From assembly GCA_963677445.2 (NCBI GenBank), contig CAXXGF010000028.1, positions 62,001 to 126,000 on the forward strand: DNA of 64,000 bases, in the 5' to 3' direction. The notes below the pieces were generated by a model, which was not told the DNA's origin, searched no databases, and was given only the letters and a program-made list of their open reading frames with translations. Both the position numbers and the translations under genes were made by a program. Positions within the stretch are counted from its first letter, which is position 1. Each line of letters begins with the position of its first letter. Shown piece after piece: positions 1 through 9,966 of the stretch. This stretch comes from G963677445 sp963677445. Lineage in GTDB: Bacteria > Bacteroidota > Ignavibacteria > Ignavibacteriales > Melioribacteraceae.

Positions 1-640
1 CGCTTCCTCACCCTCTTTTTTATCGGCGAGAATTCCCAAATAAGTTCCCCAGTTGTCGAGCGCTTGATGATCGTCAGGTTTAATTTCAAGAGCTTTTTTG
101 TATTTCTTAAAAGCGAGCCTGAAAAGTTCTTCCGCTTCCTCACCCTCTTTTTTTTCAGCGAGATTGCCTAAACCAGTACCCCAGTTGCTGAGCGCTTCAT
201 GATCGTCAGGTTTAATCTCCAGAGCTTTTTTGTATTTCTTAAAAGCGAGTCTGAAAAGTTCTTCTGCTTCCTCTGCTTCTTTCTTTTTCGTGAGTTTTCC
301 CAAAGCAGTACCCCAGTTGTAGAGCGCTTGATGATCGTCAGGTTTAATCTCCAGAGCTTTTTCGTATTTCTCAAAAGCGAGCCTGAAAAGCTCTTCCGCT
401 TCCTCACCCTCTTTTTTTTCAGCGAGTTTTCCTAAATAAGCGCCCCAGTTGAAGAGCGCTTCATGATCGTCAGGTTTAATCTCAAGAGCTTTTTCGTATT
501 TCTCAAAAGCAAGCCTGTAAAGCTCTTCCGCTTCCTCACCCTCTTTTTTATCGGCGAGAATTCCCAAATCAGTACCCCAGTTGAAGAGCGCTTCATGATA
601 GTCAGGTTTAATTTCAAGAGCTTTTTTATAATTTTTATTT
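1..640 (-). repeat. 132-bp coding tandem repeat (TPR units of the SIR2 protein)
   Basis: The sequence around gatcgtcaggtttaat recurs at about 67, 199, 331, 463 and 595, exactly 132 bp apart, in frame with the SIR2-TPR gene. The units are near-identical at DNA level, which suggests recent tandem duplication; copy number may vary between strains. This is protein-coding and not a CRISPR array. Confidence 0.9.
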
Positions 641-1815
641 CCCTCCTCAATCCTTTCAACATCATAAAGGAAAGAGGCGTAAGAGGCTGATAAATAAGGA
701 TCATCAGGATATTTTTTCAATCCCTCTAAAAAGATATTTTCTTTTTCTTTATTATCCATTTTAGAATGAGCTTCGAGTAGATAAGATGAGGCCCCTTTAA
801 TAATGTTTTTTACATCTTCAGAAATTATTTCTTCTTTCTCCTTCGTCAGTTCTTTTGTTAATTTTTTCAATTTTTCATCAATTGCCAGCACTCTGTCGCG
901 GGCCTGCTTCACAAATTGGTGCCCGTCAGGTTTATCAAGCTCATCAAATATCGTATAATCCAGCGCTCCGTATAGAGCGTACATTAATTCGTCAAAACCT
1001 CTGATTTTTACTATGTAATCTTTTGGAGTAAGCAGATCGGTGATTTTTCCATGTAATTCATCTGTATTTCTGACACACCAATATATTGGTTTTCGGTTCT
1101 CACCTTCAAGTTCTGTAAGGTAATCCATCAGGCTGCCGTCATTGCCTCCATAGCCGAGGACAAGCAGGTAACAGTTTTTTAATATTGGTGAGAGTGCGTT
1201 TTTCCATTCCTCCTTTAAGGAGCATGTTTCTTCGTTGTCATTAAATGGGTGTAGAAAAAGGTCCCGGTGCACTTTTATTATTGTCGGGCGTTCTGTCTGG
1301 GTTGATATGAATTCAGCGAGAGTTTCATGGCCGGCGATGAACGGTTTTGTGAAGGTGTACATCCTTATAGCGTCTTCAATGAGGTAATCAAAATTTGTTG
1401 TGATAACAAAATTGTGTTTTTCTTCCACAAGCAAATTTGCCAGTATTATATAGCCGATGCTCGGGTCTTTATCCTCCATAACACGCTTAAATTCCTCATA
1501 ACCTATCTGGGGAGATGATTCATATCTTTTTTCATAAAGATAGGGATAAAACCTTCCTATGTTATCTTTATTAAATTCTACACCGATGTTCTCTACCCAG
1601 GATTTTACTTCCTCGCTATCTTTAAGTTCTTCCTTCAGTTCCTCATACCATTTCCGGGAGAGCTCCCAACCGGAGGGAATTCCCGAGCTTATTGAAGCCC
1701 CGGCGCCGATAAGAAAACAAAAACGGGTGTCATCACTTTTTAATCTTTGAATATCTTTAAAAATTCTTACGAGTTGTTTTTGTGTGATTTCTTTCGGAGT
1801 TTTATTCTTAGTCAT
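1..1815 (-). CDS. SIR2-like domain + TPR protein, 3' end beyond window
   Basis: Open reading frame of 605 codons without a stop, running off the left edge. The ATG at 1813-1815 follows an AAGGA/AGGG stretch. The N-terminus carries a SIR2-like NAD-binding fold: FLIGAGAS at about residues 34-41, TTNFDYLIE at 139-147, a histidine in IIKVHRD at 183 and GYGGND at 221-226. These match the nucleotide-binding loop, the Asn/Asp motif, the candidate catalytic His and the distal Rossmann motif of bacterial SIR2_2 proteins. A helical stretch follows, then from about residue 390 TPR units of 44 residues (KALEIKPDDHEALFNWG). SIR2 domains of this class act as NADases in several anti-phage systems (family knowledge). 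A defence role here is inference. No neighbour supports it directly, and the C-terminus is unseen. Confidence 0.85.
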   Translation of the reverse strand, partial: MTKNKTPKEITQKQLVRIFKDIQRLKSDDTRFCFLIGAGASISSGIPSGWELSRKWYEELKEELKDSEEVKSWVENIGVEFNKDNIGRFYPYLYEKRYESSPQIGYEEFKRVMEDKDPSIGYIILANLLVEEKHNFVITTNFDYLIEDAIRMYTFTKPFIAGHETLAEFISTQTERPTIIKVHRDLFLHPFNDNEETCSLKEEWKNALSPILKNCYLLVLGYGGNDGSLMDYLTELEGENRKPIYWCVRNTDELHGKITDLLTPKDYIVKIRGFDELMYALYGALDYTIFDELDKPDGHQFVKQARDRVLAIDEKLKKLTKELTKEKEEIISEDVKNIIKGASSYLLEAHSKMDNKEKENIFLEGLKKYPDDPYLSASYASFLYDVERIEEGNKNYKKALEIKPDYHEALFNWGTDLGILADKKEGEEAEELYRLAFEKYEKALEIKPDDHEALFNWGAYLGKLAEKKEGEEAEELFRLAFEKYEKALEIKPDDHQALYNWGTALGKLTKKKEAEEAEELFRLAFKKYKKALEIKPDDHEALSNWGTGLGNLAEKKEGEEAEELFRLAFKKYKKALEIKPDDHQALDNWGTYLGILADKKEGEEA

Positions 1816-2535
1816 ATTAAGCCCTGTTTTTCCTTAATTCTCTGCTGTTTTGATAAAAAAAGCATAACCGGACCCTGTTTGAGATTATTTTTCCTCAAAA
1901 TCATTTTATCGGCAGAAAAATAATGAAACTTAAAATGATTAGCAAGGATAAGCGCTAATGCAAATAAATCCGCCTGGAGGAAGAAGAATCCCCTCCTCTT
2001 AAGATTTTAAGGGGAGGATGGGTGCACTGCTGTCAACTTAAGCCATTTTTTTACCGTCCCCGAAGGGGGCGAAACCGAATAGCCACGGGGTGTTCCCGCA
2101 GGGAATTCCCCGTGGGGACGGATAGAAAAAATATACAATCCCCAATATCCCCGGGAACATAAAAAAGATTTTGGGCCTAAGTTGACAGCATTGGGATGGG
2201 AGGGGTTTGATCTGCCTAAAGTCTAAGCTAATCCGGAGAAAAGTCAATATACTCCTCTCAAAATAAAAGATGTTTTTATCTATGCCGGTAAAACGGGAGC
2301 CAAAGTTGCCAGGGAGTCATGGGACAAATGCGACTTATGGTACAGGCCTGTCCGGCTATTAAATATAAAGACAATCGCCAATGATTAAAAATTTGTGAGC
2401 TTAACGTGTCTTCAGGATAAGAGGATGAAACAGCCTTGTGTAAATATTGTGTACCTGACGGGACAATGATAGTATAAAATGTTTATAATATGTCTCCGCT
2501 TAAATTTACGAAGCTTTTATTTAATTCGTGTTAGT
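1816..2535. other. intergenic, MITE-like inverted repeat inside
   Basis: No gene was found. At 2028-2190 the sequence ctgtcaactta is mirrored by taagttgacag, enclosing about 150 bp with a further hairpin around the blocks cacggggtgttcccg and gaattccccgtggg. An inverted relative lies at 39676-40020, where the same tatgttcccgggaatatt and ctgctgtcaacttaagcc blocks recur. It is therefore a dispersed element of this genome. The rest shows nothing recognisable. Confidence 0.6.
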
Positions 2536-3045
2536 TTAATATCTTTTAATGGGTAGCGCAAACCTAAATCCCAATCCAAATTTTCTTACGGAATTATAGC
2601 CGATAAAGAAATCAAATATTTTGTGTTTATACCCTATCATACCCCCAATTCCAATTTCTGTATCATCCTCATCAATCATATGATATCCTCCATCAGTAAA
2701 TCGGCCATCAACGTAGTTGGTGTATGTTTTTTTTGATGCAACGGATAACTCAATATTAACTCTGATAATCGAAGAAATCAAGTAACCATAACCAATATCA
2801 ACTGATGTAAAATACTCTCCGTGGCCGCTTACGGTTTTTCCATAATTGGGTTTTGGATCAGATACTTCTTTTCCCCTGGTATCATTTAATTTGGATGTAT
2901 ACCCGAGATGAAAACTGCTATTCTTAAAGGTATAAAATAAATCTCCCGCAAATGCATTTGACGTTGAATAGCTTAAACTCATCCCAATGTTTTGTGGTAA
3001 AACAATTGAATTCACTAAAATGAATAAACAAACTAATTTTTTCAT
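2536..3045 (-). CDS. exported outer-membrane-barrel-like protein, unknown function
   Basis: 169 residues. Begins with a short basic and hydrophobic signal peptide (MKKLVCLFILVNSIVLPQ). The mature part is rich in alternating aromatic/glycine segments (SVDIGYGYLISS, GIGGMIGYKHK, KFGLGFRFALP), as in small outer-membrane beta-barrels of the Bacteroidota type, and it ends in a basic-aromatic C-terminus. I do not recognise a named family. Flanked by long non-coding stretches on both sides, so probably monocistronic. Confidence 0.7.
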   Translation of the reverse strand: MKKLVCLFILVNSIVLPQNIGMSLSYSTSNAFAGDLFYTFKNSSFHLGYTSKLNDTRGKEVSDPKPNYGKTVSGHGEYFTSVDIGYGYLISSIIRVNIELSVASKKTYTNYVDGRFTDGGYHMIDEDDTEIGIGGMIGYKHKIFDFFIGYNSVRKFGLGFRFALPIKRY

Positions 3046-3698
3046 ATATGACCTGCCAATTCTAATTATAAAATACTATTTCACCCGGTTTTTTGGCAGT
3101 CACAACTAAGCGGATAATTATCTACTATAACAAAGTAATGAAACTTAAAAATATTTGCAAACATGTTTATAATAGAATGGATTACGCGCCACTCTTCTAT
3201 TTCCCTCTAATAATATTTTCATCTGCCTGATGGAACGCTTACGCAAAAGAATTCTCAATTCTAAATTCCATTGCGGGCAAGCCAGAATAAAAAGAATAAC
3301 AAACTACAAATTACCTGCTCTGGAATATTCTTAACTCCGGTTCGTAACAAACGAATTCGATTTGGAGTTCTACAAGCGAATCAAATCCTGCTCGTTTTTT
3401 TTGTATCCGTCAACGAAATTTGCGGGAAATATCACCCCATTGGATGAGGTAATAAGGTTTAGTTGGATGGAGTAATTCCTAGGCTACTAAGGTTAAAGAA
3501 TCAAAAATAAGGTTCTTTTTTGTTGAATTTAGTTTTTCTTGATTTCGTGGTATTTTTTCCGCGAGGTGAATAGGCATCAAAAAAAATCCCTGTATTGCGA
3601 AAACTTTTTTCGCGAATGGAATAATTATCAATTTACTTCTCAATTATCCAATAGTCATTATAAAATGTAATATAACGTGGAATTTCACTTTATGCGAA
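3046..3698. other. intergenic, no gene seen
   Basis: AT-rich 650 bp between the barrel-like gene and the RDD gene. I see no coding frame, RNA gene or convincing repeat unit; it contains an ordinary AT-rich promoter-like background only. Confidence 0.4.
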
Positions 3699-4301
3699 CT
3701 AATCTTCATCTTTAATCACCACAGTTTTTGCCCAGATGTCCCCGAGTCTCTGGTTATATTCAGTTGATTTAATAAGTATTATCGCTACAAGACCAAAAAA
3801 AGTCAGATCGATGAATGAAATTAAATGTCTTTTAAAAGACTGACTTATTGTAATCTGCCACCGGTTTTTGAGGGAAACAGGTTTGAGATCAACTGCAAGG
3901 TTGCCTATTGTGGCTCCCAGTAATTGTTCTGTCCCAACTGTAACAAGCGCCCAAAAACCAAATACAGCTAAAACCGGCCATCCGCTTAATTTTATATTAC
4001 CCGTCCCGTCGGGCTCTCCGAATATCCATAACATTAACAACATAAAACAAAATGTGATAAAAGAATCGATAAGGAAGGCTGTCATTCTTCTCGCGATATA
4101 TGGTTTTGTGCGCAGATCATGTTTTCTTTCATGAGTTGAAAAAATATTATCCCGATCCGGTTGTACCGATATTTTATAGATAGCCTCAACAACCTGTGAA
4201 TATTCTTCAGGACTTTTTATTCTGTCAATGCTATCCCTGAGTTTACACAATTCATTATATGAGTATTTTTCTAATTCCTTTGGAGACATTTTATTCTTCA
4301 C
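3699..4301 (-). CDS. RDD family membrane protein
   Basis: 200 residues. After about 65 hydrophilic residues comes the family signature RMTAFLIDSFI (Arg and Asp at the start of the first membrane helix), a second helix (WPVLAVFGFWALVTVG), then GATIGNLAVDLKPV, the conserved loop of RDD proteins, and a last helix (IDLTFFGLVAIILI). RDD proteins are small inner-membrane proteins of uncertain, possibly transport, function. The soluble N-terminal extension is longer than the minimal family domain. Single gene; the ORF upstream at 4313-4504 is not convincing. Confidence 0.85.
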   Translation of the reverse strand: MKNKMSPKELEKYSYNELCKLRDSIDRIKSPEEYSQVVEAIYKISVQPDRDNIFSTHERKHDLRTKPYIARRMTAFLIDSFITFCFMLLMLWIFGEPDGTGNIKLSGWPVLAVFGFWALVTVGTEQLLGATIGNLAVDLKPVSLKNRWQITISQSFKRHLISFIDLTFFGLVAIILIKSTEYNQRLGDIWAKTVVIKDED

Positions 4302-4561
4302 AATTTGAAATATTATTTATAAAAAATTTCTGATTCCCAAGCTGGCAAGGTCGGAATTAAAAGTATAAAAATCAGTAAATCGATGAATTGAATATATCCG
4401 GCTTTGACGGGGTTACACGATGGCAGCCCCATGGAGATAAATATTCCGATGAAGTCCCGACGATACCAAAACAAATCCCGATAAATGGGGATCCGATAAC
4501 TCAAAGATAAATTTTGCCATTATGCGTGGATTTTCATTTCATGCTGAATAATTCCTCATTC

Positions 4562-5227
4562 CTAATTTTGATACGGTTTATCAAATCGTTTTTCCCAGGC
4601 ATTGTTTTTTTTGAGCTGGCCGTTCCAGTAGAAATTTGCAAGTCCGGTTTTTTGCATTACCCTGAAGCCGGCGATTCTTGTTTTCGACATTCTTTCACGG
4701 GGCGCCAGTTTTTTGAGGATCTCTTCACTGAAGTTTTTGTTTTCGGCAAAATATTTGCCCATCTCAAAAAAATTGGTGAAGAGCTTTTTTGTCATGTGAG
4801 CCGGCATAACCTTTATTCCCTCAACTCCTCCTTTGACTATTGTGCCGAGGTAATCACAACCCAGCCGGGAGGCAAGTTTTTCGAGGTATCTTTCGACAAA
4901 TCTTGAATGAGCCGGTTCGGGAAAACCTGACTGCACGATAAAACCGATTTTCTGATTGTTTGGCGCGCCTTTGAGCGGGGTGAGGTTTTCGATAAAATGT
5001 TTAACAATGCCGGGCATCGCGTCTGTGTAGAGGGGAAAAGCGAGTATAATATTTTCAGCCTGCCTGAATTTTTCAACATTCGCCGCCGTGTCATTAATTC
5101 TTACAAGATTGCTGATCTCAAACTCATTTTCATTGCCCAGGGTGAAACCATCGGTGAAATATTTCAGCAGAATTGTGGTGTTGCTGTTTTTCCCGCGGGG
5201 GGAGCCGTTAAATATTGTTAATTTCAT
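4562..5227 (-). CDS. flavodoxin-like NAD(P)H-dependent oxidoreductase
   Basis: 221 residues starting MKLTIFNGSPRGKNSNT, the FMN-phosphate-binding loop of flavodoxin-fold reductases, followed by NIILAFPLYTDAMPG (the flavin-contacting loop) and GFIVQSGFPE. I chose ATG 5225-5227 over a longer start because GGAGG lies 8 bases upstream. The gene overlaps the end of the preceding flavodoxin-like gene by 20 bp, so the two are translationally coupled and may form one redox unit. Substrate unknown. C-terminal 60 residues are basic and less conserved. Confidence 0.8.
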   Translation of the reverse strand: MKLTIFNGSPRGKNSNTTILLKYFTDGFTLGNENEFEISNLVRINDTAANVEKFRQAENIILAFPLYTDAMPGIVKHFIENLTPLKGAPNNQKIGFIVQSGFPEPAHSRFVERYLEKLASRLGCDYLGTIVKGGVEGIKVMPAHMTKKLFTNFFEMGKYFAENKNFSEEILKKLAPRERMSKTRIAGFRVMQKTGLANFYWNGQLKKNNAWEKRFDKPYQN

Positions 5228-5756
5228 CAGCCACCTCCTCAAGATTATTATTCATTATTCCGGTAAATTTTAATTCGGAGCGGAAATTCAGAGAGAGTCT
5301 TTTATAAATATCGTTGATAATTTTAATATCTTCATTATCTGTGTCATCTCCCCTCTGAACCAGCAGTCCGAACGCCGGATAGGACTCATACCTTTTAAGG
5401 TGATGGCACTCATCCTCAACGATCTCGATATAAGGATGAAGCAGCGGAATCATTTTATCCTGCAGCTTTTTAAGCAGAGCGCTGGTAAAACCCATTATTA
5501 CAGGAGATGCAAAAAGAACAAAATCGGAGTGGATTATCCGCGCGCATATTTCATGGGAATCATCTTTGGTCAGGCACTGCCCCGGGGTTTTTAACCAGCA
5601 TGACCAGCAGCCTGTACAGTATTTGATATCTTTTTCACGGAGAGTGAAAGTTTCCGTTTCATTATTTGTTTTAAGCGACTCTTCAAGCCGCCGAATATAA
5701 TTTTCGAATAGGGAATTCTCCGGGTCGGGATTGCCATTGATGATCACAAATTTCAC
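5208..5756 (-). CDS. flavodoxin-like NADPH-dependent FMN reductase family protein
   Basis: 182 residues. The N-terminus MKFVIINGNPDPENS is the phosphate-binding loop of the FMN_red/flavodoxin-2 class. The segment KYCTGCWSCWLKTPGQC carries four cysteines in a CxGCxxCW pattern found in iron-sulfur-flavoprotein-like members, followed by DD and FASPVIMGF, the flavin-contacting loop. First gene of a two-gene unit with the paralogous gene at 4562-5227. It may hold a cluster or a redox-active thiol pair; the substrate cannot be read from sequence. Confidence 0.8.
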   Translation of the reverse strand: MKFVIINGNPDPENSLFENYIRRLEESLKTNNETETFTLREKDIKYCTGCWSCWLKTPGQCLTKDDSHEICARIIHSDFVLFASPVIMGFTSALLKKLQDKMIPLLHPYIEIVEDECHHLKRYESYPAFGLLVQRGDDTDNEDIKIINDIYKRLSLNFRSELKFTGIMNNNLEEVADEINNI

Positions 5757-6584
5757 TAACTGTACCTTTAAGAGTGTTCATATTAGAGTTTGTTTAAAAT
5801 AGTTAATTTGGCAATTTAATAGTAGTATTCTTGCTTTAAATGGCAGAATATTGAATTTCTCAGGTTAATAAAAACGAGCCGTACCCGTACTCATAGAACA
5901 GGTAATCGTTCTCGAAATAATGAGCGTTTTGAAAAGACGAGTTTGAAGTTCGATTACTCCGTTAGAAGTAAAATTCTACGCAAAATGGCAAGATTTTTGA
6001 CAACAATTCAGATTGTAGTTTTTTCTTTGCTTAGCTCTGTTGATCCCCTACAGGGATCTTAATGTATTTTTTTTCTTTGCTACAATAATGCTGCTTCTAC
6101 AAAGCAGATTTAATTTAAAATATTCCTGAGAAAGCCAATTCGTAATTCCTCATTGTCTCTGGTTCTGCCAGCTGTTGAACATCTCCTTCGTTTTACTTCG
6201 ATGATCATAAACTGGAAGAACCGGAAAAAAATGCGCGTATCCGGTGGCTGAGCGAAGTCGAAGCCACCCCCTATGGTTTCGACTTAGCCTTCATGCGGCT
6301 GGTAAAAATAAGCCACCAGCTAAACTTCGCGAAATTTTTATCCTTTCGCGCAGAACCTGACTGCTTTTGGAATAACCGTAATCTCACGGTGATACAAAAT
6401 GAACAACCTACCCGCCGACACTAATCTGGTTATAATCTTACTCTTACTACTACTCTTACTCTGATTTTTTTAAGTAAAGGTATTGGAAATCTGGGTTGTC
6501 GCAGAGTTTAAAAAATAACCGCGGGAAATATTTACCCGCGGATATTAAGTAAAAATTTTTTCTTGAATAAAGCTGATTACACAG
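5757..6584. other. intergenic with dispersed repeat modules
   Basis: No gene seen. At 5876-5960 there is a copy of the palindromic module with cgttctcga and gaaaagacgagt. At 5953-5996 there is a copy of the ctacgcaaaatggcaa module. At 6011-6150 a segment (ataatgctgcttc, caaagcagatt, gagaaagccaattcgtaat) recurs at 31436-31515. The remainder (6150-6540) contains proline/arginine-rich translated noise only. Confidence 0.6.
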
Positions 6585-7253
6585 TTATTTCTGATCAACC
6601 TGCGCCCGGTCGTCGATACCGAAAAGATCATAGGGGCGTTTTTCAAAATTACTGTTAAAGAGCAATATCGTGACAAAGATATAAACGACAAACCCGAGAA
6701 CGACAAGCCACTGAACGCCGGATGTCTTCTGAATTTCCTGGCGGTCTTTTATCTCACATACCTCGCCCGGGCAATACTGTACTTTATCTTTGAAGAAAAG
6801 AGGATAAAATTTACATCCGAGGCAAATGCCGAAAGATGTTTCAAAGAAAAGAAATACAAGGCATATCATACATATTATCCCGGTGATGGGACTATAGGAA
6901 TTGACAATTATCTGAAGAACAAGCATAATTACCGCGAGGGCAAAACCGATTACCCAGGCAAATTTTTTCTGCGGAGCGCCCACATATTCAGGCGTCTGAT
7001 TCCTTACTATCCATCTGCCCAGTATCAGCGTTGGTGAATAACGGGGGTTAATAAACACCCGAATTGACATATCTGCCAGAAAAATTACTATGGCATATTT
7101 GAGCAGCAGGAAGTTGCCTTTTAGTATTACTGTTAGTATAGCGATAAACATCATCAGAAACAGAATGCCGGCTGCGGCTCTTATTTCTCTTTCATTTAGG
7201 ACAGGAATGTTATAACCTTTAACATTTTCCCCGAACTGAAATATTTTGCTCAT
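6585..7253 (-). CDS. DUF4395 family membrane protein
   Basis: 222 residues with paired membrane helices (about 28-70 and 105-160) and a final helix near 185-205. The conserved features of DUF4395 are visible: a FINPRYSPTLILGR segment, GAPQKKFAWVIG, and the cysteine motif FGICLGCKFY. The additional CPGEVCEIKDRQ loop adds two cysteines. Bacterial members are often near thiosulfate/rhodanese or thioredoxin genes; here no such neighbour exists. Function unknown. Confidence 0.85.
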   Translation of the reverse strand: MSKIFQFGENVKGYNIPVLNEREIRAAAGILFLMMFIAILTVILKGNFLLLKYAIVIFLADMSIRVFINPRYSPTLILGRWIVRNQTPEYVGAPQKKFAWVIGFALAVIMLVLQIIVNSYSPITGIICMICLVFLFFETSFGICLGCKFYPLFFKDKVQYCPGEVCEIKDRQEIQKTSGVQWLVVLGFVVYIFVTILLFNSNFEKRPYDLFGIDDRAQVDQK

Positions 7254-7668
7254 TTTTCTCCTTGTTGATTTTTTTGTTTTTCTTCTGACGGATAGAAAGT
7301 CTGATTTGTTGCATGCTAAAATGCAATATAAAGATAAGTTTAGACTATTATCGTATAATATATGTTATTTAACGATAATATAACAGAAAGGGTTTCGGGA
7401 CCGGAATAAAGGAGACAGCCGTGTGAAATGAAAAATGACCTTTTCCGTATTAGTTCACTCCTGAAGGAGAAAGGATATTTACCCGGCGAAAAAGAGGATT
7501 CGAATTTTGAATTACGCTGAAATTTTGTAATATTCTATTTCCATATATCGGACTCTCGCAAAATAAAAATCTTAAGAAATAAATGATAAGCGGAATAAAG
7601 TTTATGAGAACTATTCGCTATCTCCGGCTGTTGCAGAAAATAAGTGAATAAAAATTCAGGATAATAAA
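7254..7668. other. intergenic promoter region between divergent genes
   Basis: 415 bp between the divergent DUF4395 and TonB-receptor genes. AT-rich near 7310-7390 (cgtataatatatgttatttaacg), which is a plausible promoter zone for one or both genes. No gene or known repeat module seen. Confidence 0.4.
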
Positions 7669-9942
7669 ATGAAAAAATTATTGATGATTATATTGACTTT
7701 CGCGTCCGCTCTTACCGCGATGGAAGGGAGGGGGGACATAAGAGGCACAGTTATTGACAAAGTTACTCTTGAAGCATTACCCGGCGCCAATATTGTGGTA
7801 ATAGGAACAAATTACGGCGCTACAACAGATGTGGATGGTAATTATATCATAGCCGGCCTGGATGCCGGATTATATACCGTAAAAGTGTCATTTATTGGAT
7901 ATGATCCTGTAATAAAATCGGATATATCAGTTAACTCGGCCCGCCCAACAGAAATGAATTTCGAGTTGAATGAATCTGTAATTGAACTTGAAGGTGTAAC
8001 TGTAAGCACAAGTTATTATGAAAAAAATCCTAATGAGCTTGTAAGTGTAAAGGAATTCAGCTATGAAGAGATAAGAAGGGCGCCCGGCGGGTTTGAGGAT
8101 GTGGTGAGAGCATTATCGGTTCTGCCTGGTGTGGCGCAGCAGTCGGCCGGCCGGAATGACCTGGTTGTAAGGGGCGGAGCTCCATCTGAAAACCTATATG
8201 TTGTGGATGGTTTTGTTGTGCCAAATATAAATCATTTTGGAACACAGGGCGCGACCGGAGGCCCGCTCAGTTTTATCAATCTCGATTTTGTCAATAATAC
8301 AACATTTTCAACAGGAGGTTTTTCCGCGAAATACGGGGACAAATTGTCCTCTGTGCTTAATATTGATCTGCGCAATGGCAGAGAGGACCGGGTTGGTGGA
8401 AAAGCCATAATTTCAGCCACACAATTCGGACTAAATCTGGAGGGACCTGTTGTTGAAAACAGCTCTTTCATCGTTTCGGCGCGCAGAAGTTATCTTGATT
8501 TTATCTTTAATGCGGCAGGGTTTAATTTTGTGCCTGAATACTGGGACCTGCTGACCAAATTTGATTATGATATTAATAACAACAACAAATTATCTTATCT
8601 CTTTGTCGGAGCGTTCGACCGGGTTAAATTCAATAATAATGATATGGAAGATCAGATAGATAATGCCAGAATTCTTGGCAGCGACCAGGACCAGTATGTC
8701 ACCGGTATATCGTGGAAACATCTTTTCGGAACAGGTTTTTTAAATGTCGGGTTAAGCCGTAATTATGTCGATTACTTTTCATACCAGAATGATGAGAACC
8801 TGAATCCTGTTTTCAGGAATAATTCCGTTGAGGCTGAAAATGAATTAAAAGCTGATCTTGTATTAAAACTTTCTGCGGGCAGCGAACTTAACGCCGGTAT
8901 TTCAGGGAAATTAATAAAGGTTGATTCCGATATATATTTCCCCTCCTATTTTACAACAACATTTGGCGAAACTCTGCCCGTGAACAGAATCAACCGGGCC
9001 GATTATTATCATAAATACGCGGCTTACACTCAATTCAGCGCTCTTTTAACTGATAAACTCAGGGTAAACCTGGGCGCCCGCGCTGATTATTTCAGTGAGC
9101 TTGAGGAGAGATTTTATATCAGTCCCAGGTTTTCCGCCGGTTATTCTCTTAGTGATGTTTCATCCTTAAGCTTCAGCGCAGGGATATATCACCAGTTTCC
9201 CTCCTATATCTGGCTTGTGTTTGACGGGAATACAAGTCTGAAAGCAGTTAATGTAAACCAGTATATTTTGGGATATGAACACCTGCTGAGAAGTGATACA
9301 CGAATGAAAATAGAAGGTTTTTATAAGCAATATAATGATTATCCCGCGAGCGCTCTCAGGCCATATCTTGTGCTCGCTAATACCGGCGCCGGATACGCGG
9401 GGGCCGAGGATAACTTCACGACATTCGGACTGGAACCATTATTGAGTGAAGGCAAGGGTAATTCGAGGGGAATTGAATTTTCTGTTCAGAAGAAATCCTC
9501 CGACCTGCCTTGGTATGGAATATTCAGTCTTACCTACAGCGAAACAATGTTTACAGCTCTTGACGGTGTTGAAAGGCCGGGAAAATATGACCAGAAATGG
9601 ATTCTTAGTATGAGCGGCGGATATATCTTCAATGAAAAATGGGAGGCCTCAATGAAATTCCGTTTTTCAACGGGCAGTCCCTATACTCCCTATAATAATG
9701 ACGGGTCGCAATCTGTTCCCCTATATTTATCAGAAAGGTTTTCACCGATTCACAGTCTTGATCTCAGGGTTGACCGCAGGTGGGATTTCGACGGCTGGAG
9801 TCTGATAACTTATATTGATGTGCAGAATGTATATAACATGAAGATGGTTACCAACATCAGGTGGAACAGGGAAGAAATGAAGGAAGAAACAAATTCATCG
9901 ATAGGTGTGCTTCCTTCTATCGGGGTAAATCTTGAATTTTAA
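7669..9942 (+). CDS. TonB-dependent receptor with N-terminal carboxypeptidase-regulatory-like domain
   Basis: 757 residues. Signal peptide (MKKLLMIILTFASALTAM), then a CarboxypepD_reg-like Ig-fold domain (about 24-110: IRGTVIDKVTLEALPGANI, TTDVDGNYII), a plug domain (about 125-240: GFEDVVRALSVLPGV, NLVVRGGAPSENLYVVDG is split around residues 165-185) and a C-terminal 22-strand-type barrel ending in IGVNLEF with terminal Phe. It imports or exports an unknown ligand across the outer membrane using TonB energy. It is shorter than SusC-type receptors and has no SusD neighbour, so it is not a classic glycan locus. A small gene follows 24 bp downstream. Confidence 0.93.
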   Translation: MKKLLMIILTFASALTAMEGRGDIRGTVIDKVTLEALPGANIVVIGTNYGATTDVDGNYIIAGLDAGLYTVKVSFIGYDPVIKSDISVNSARPTEMNFELNESVIELEGVTVSTSYYEKNPNELVSVKEFSYEEIRRAPGGFEDVVRALSVLPGVAQQSAGRNDLVVRGGAPSENLYVVDGFVVPNINHFGTQGATGGPLSFINLDFVNNTTFSTGGFSAKYGDKLSSVLNIDLRNGREDRVGGKAIISATQFGLNLEGPVVENSSFIVSARRSYLDFIFNAAGFNFVPEYWDLLTKFDYDINNNNKLSYLFVGAFDRVKFNNNDMEDQIDNARILGSDQDQYVTGISWKHLFGTGFLNVGLSRNYVDYFSYQNDENLNPVFRNNSVEAENELKADLVLKLSAGSELNAGISGKLIKVDSDIYFPSYFTTTFGETLPVNRINRADYYHKYAAYTQFSALLTDKLRVNLGARADYFSELEERFYISPRFSAGYSLSDVSSLSFSAGIYHQFPSYIWLVFDGNTSLKAVNVNQYILGYEHLLRSDTRMKIEGFYKQYNDYPASALRPYLVLANTGAGYAGAEDNFTTFGLEPLLSEGKGNSRGIEFSVQKKSSDLPWYGIFSLTYSETMFTALDGVERPGKYDQKWILSMSGGYIFNEKWEASMKFRFSTGSPYTPYNNDGSQSVPLYLSERFSPIHSLDLRVDRRWDFDGWSLITYIDVQNVYNMKMVTNIRWNREEMKEETNSSIGVLPSIGVNLEF

Positions 9943-9966
9943 TAATTAACAAACGAAGAGGTAAAA

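Noticed and set aside
1..640. 132-bp spaced repeats as a CRISPR array
   Set aside because: The units are in frame, code for TPRs, and have no unique spacers between identical short repeats.
168..704. Small frames on both strands at the left edge
   Set aside because: They are shadows of the TPR repeats of the SIR2 gene. The true frame runs open from 1815 to the edge.
4313..4504. 63-codon frame upstream of the RDD gene
   Set aside because: No ribosome-binding site, and the end matches a dispersed repeat (aagctggcaa).
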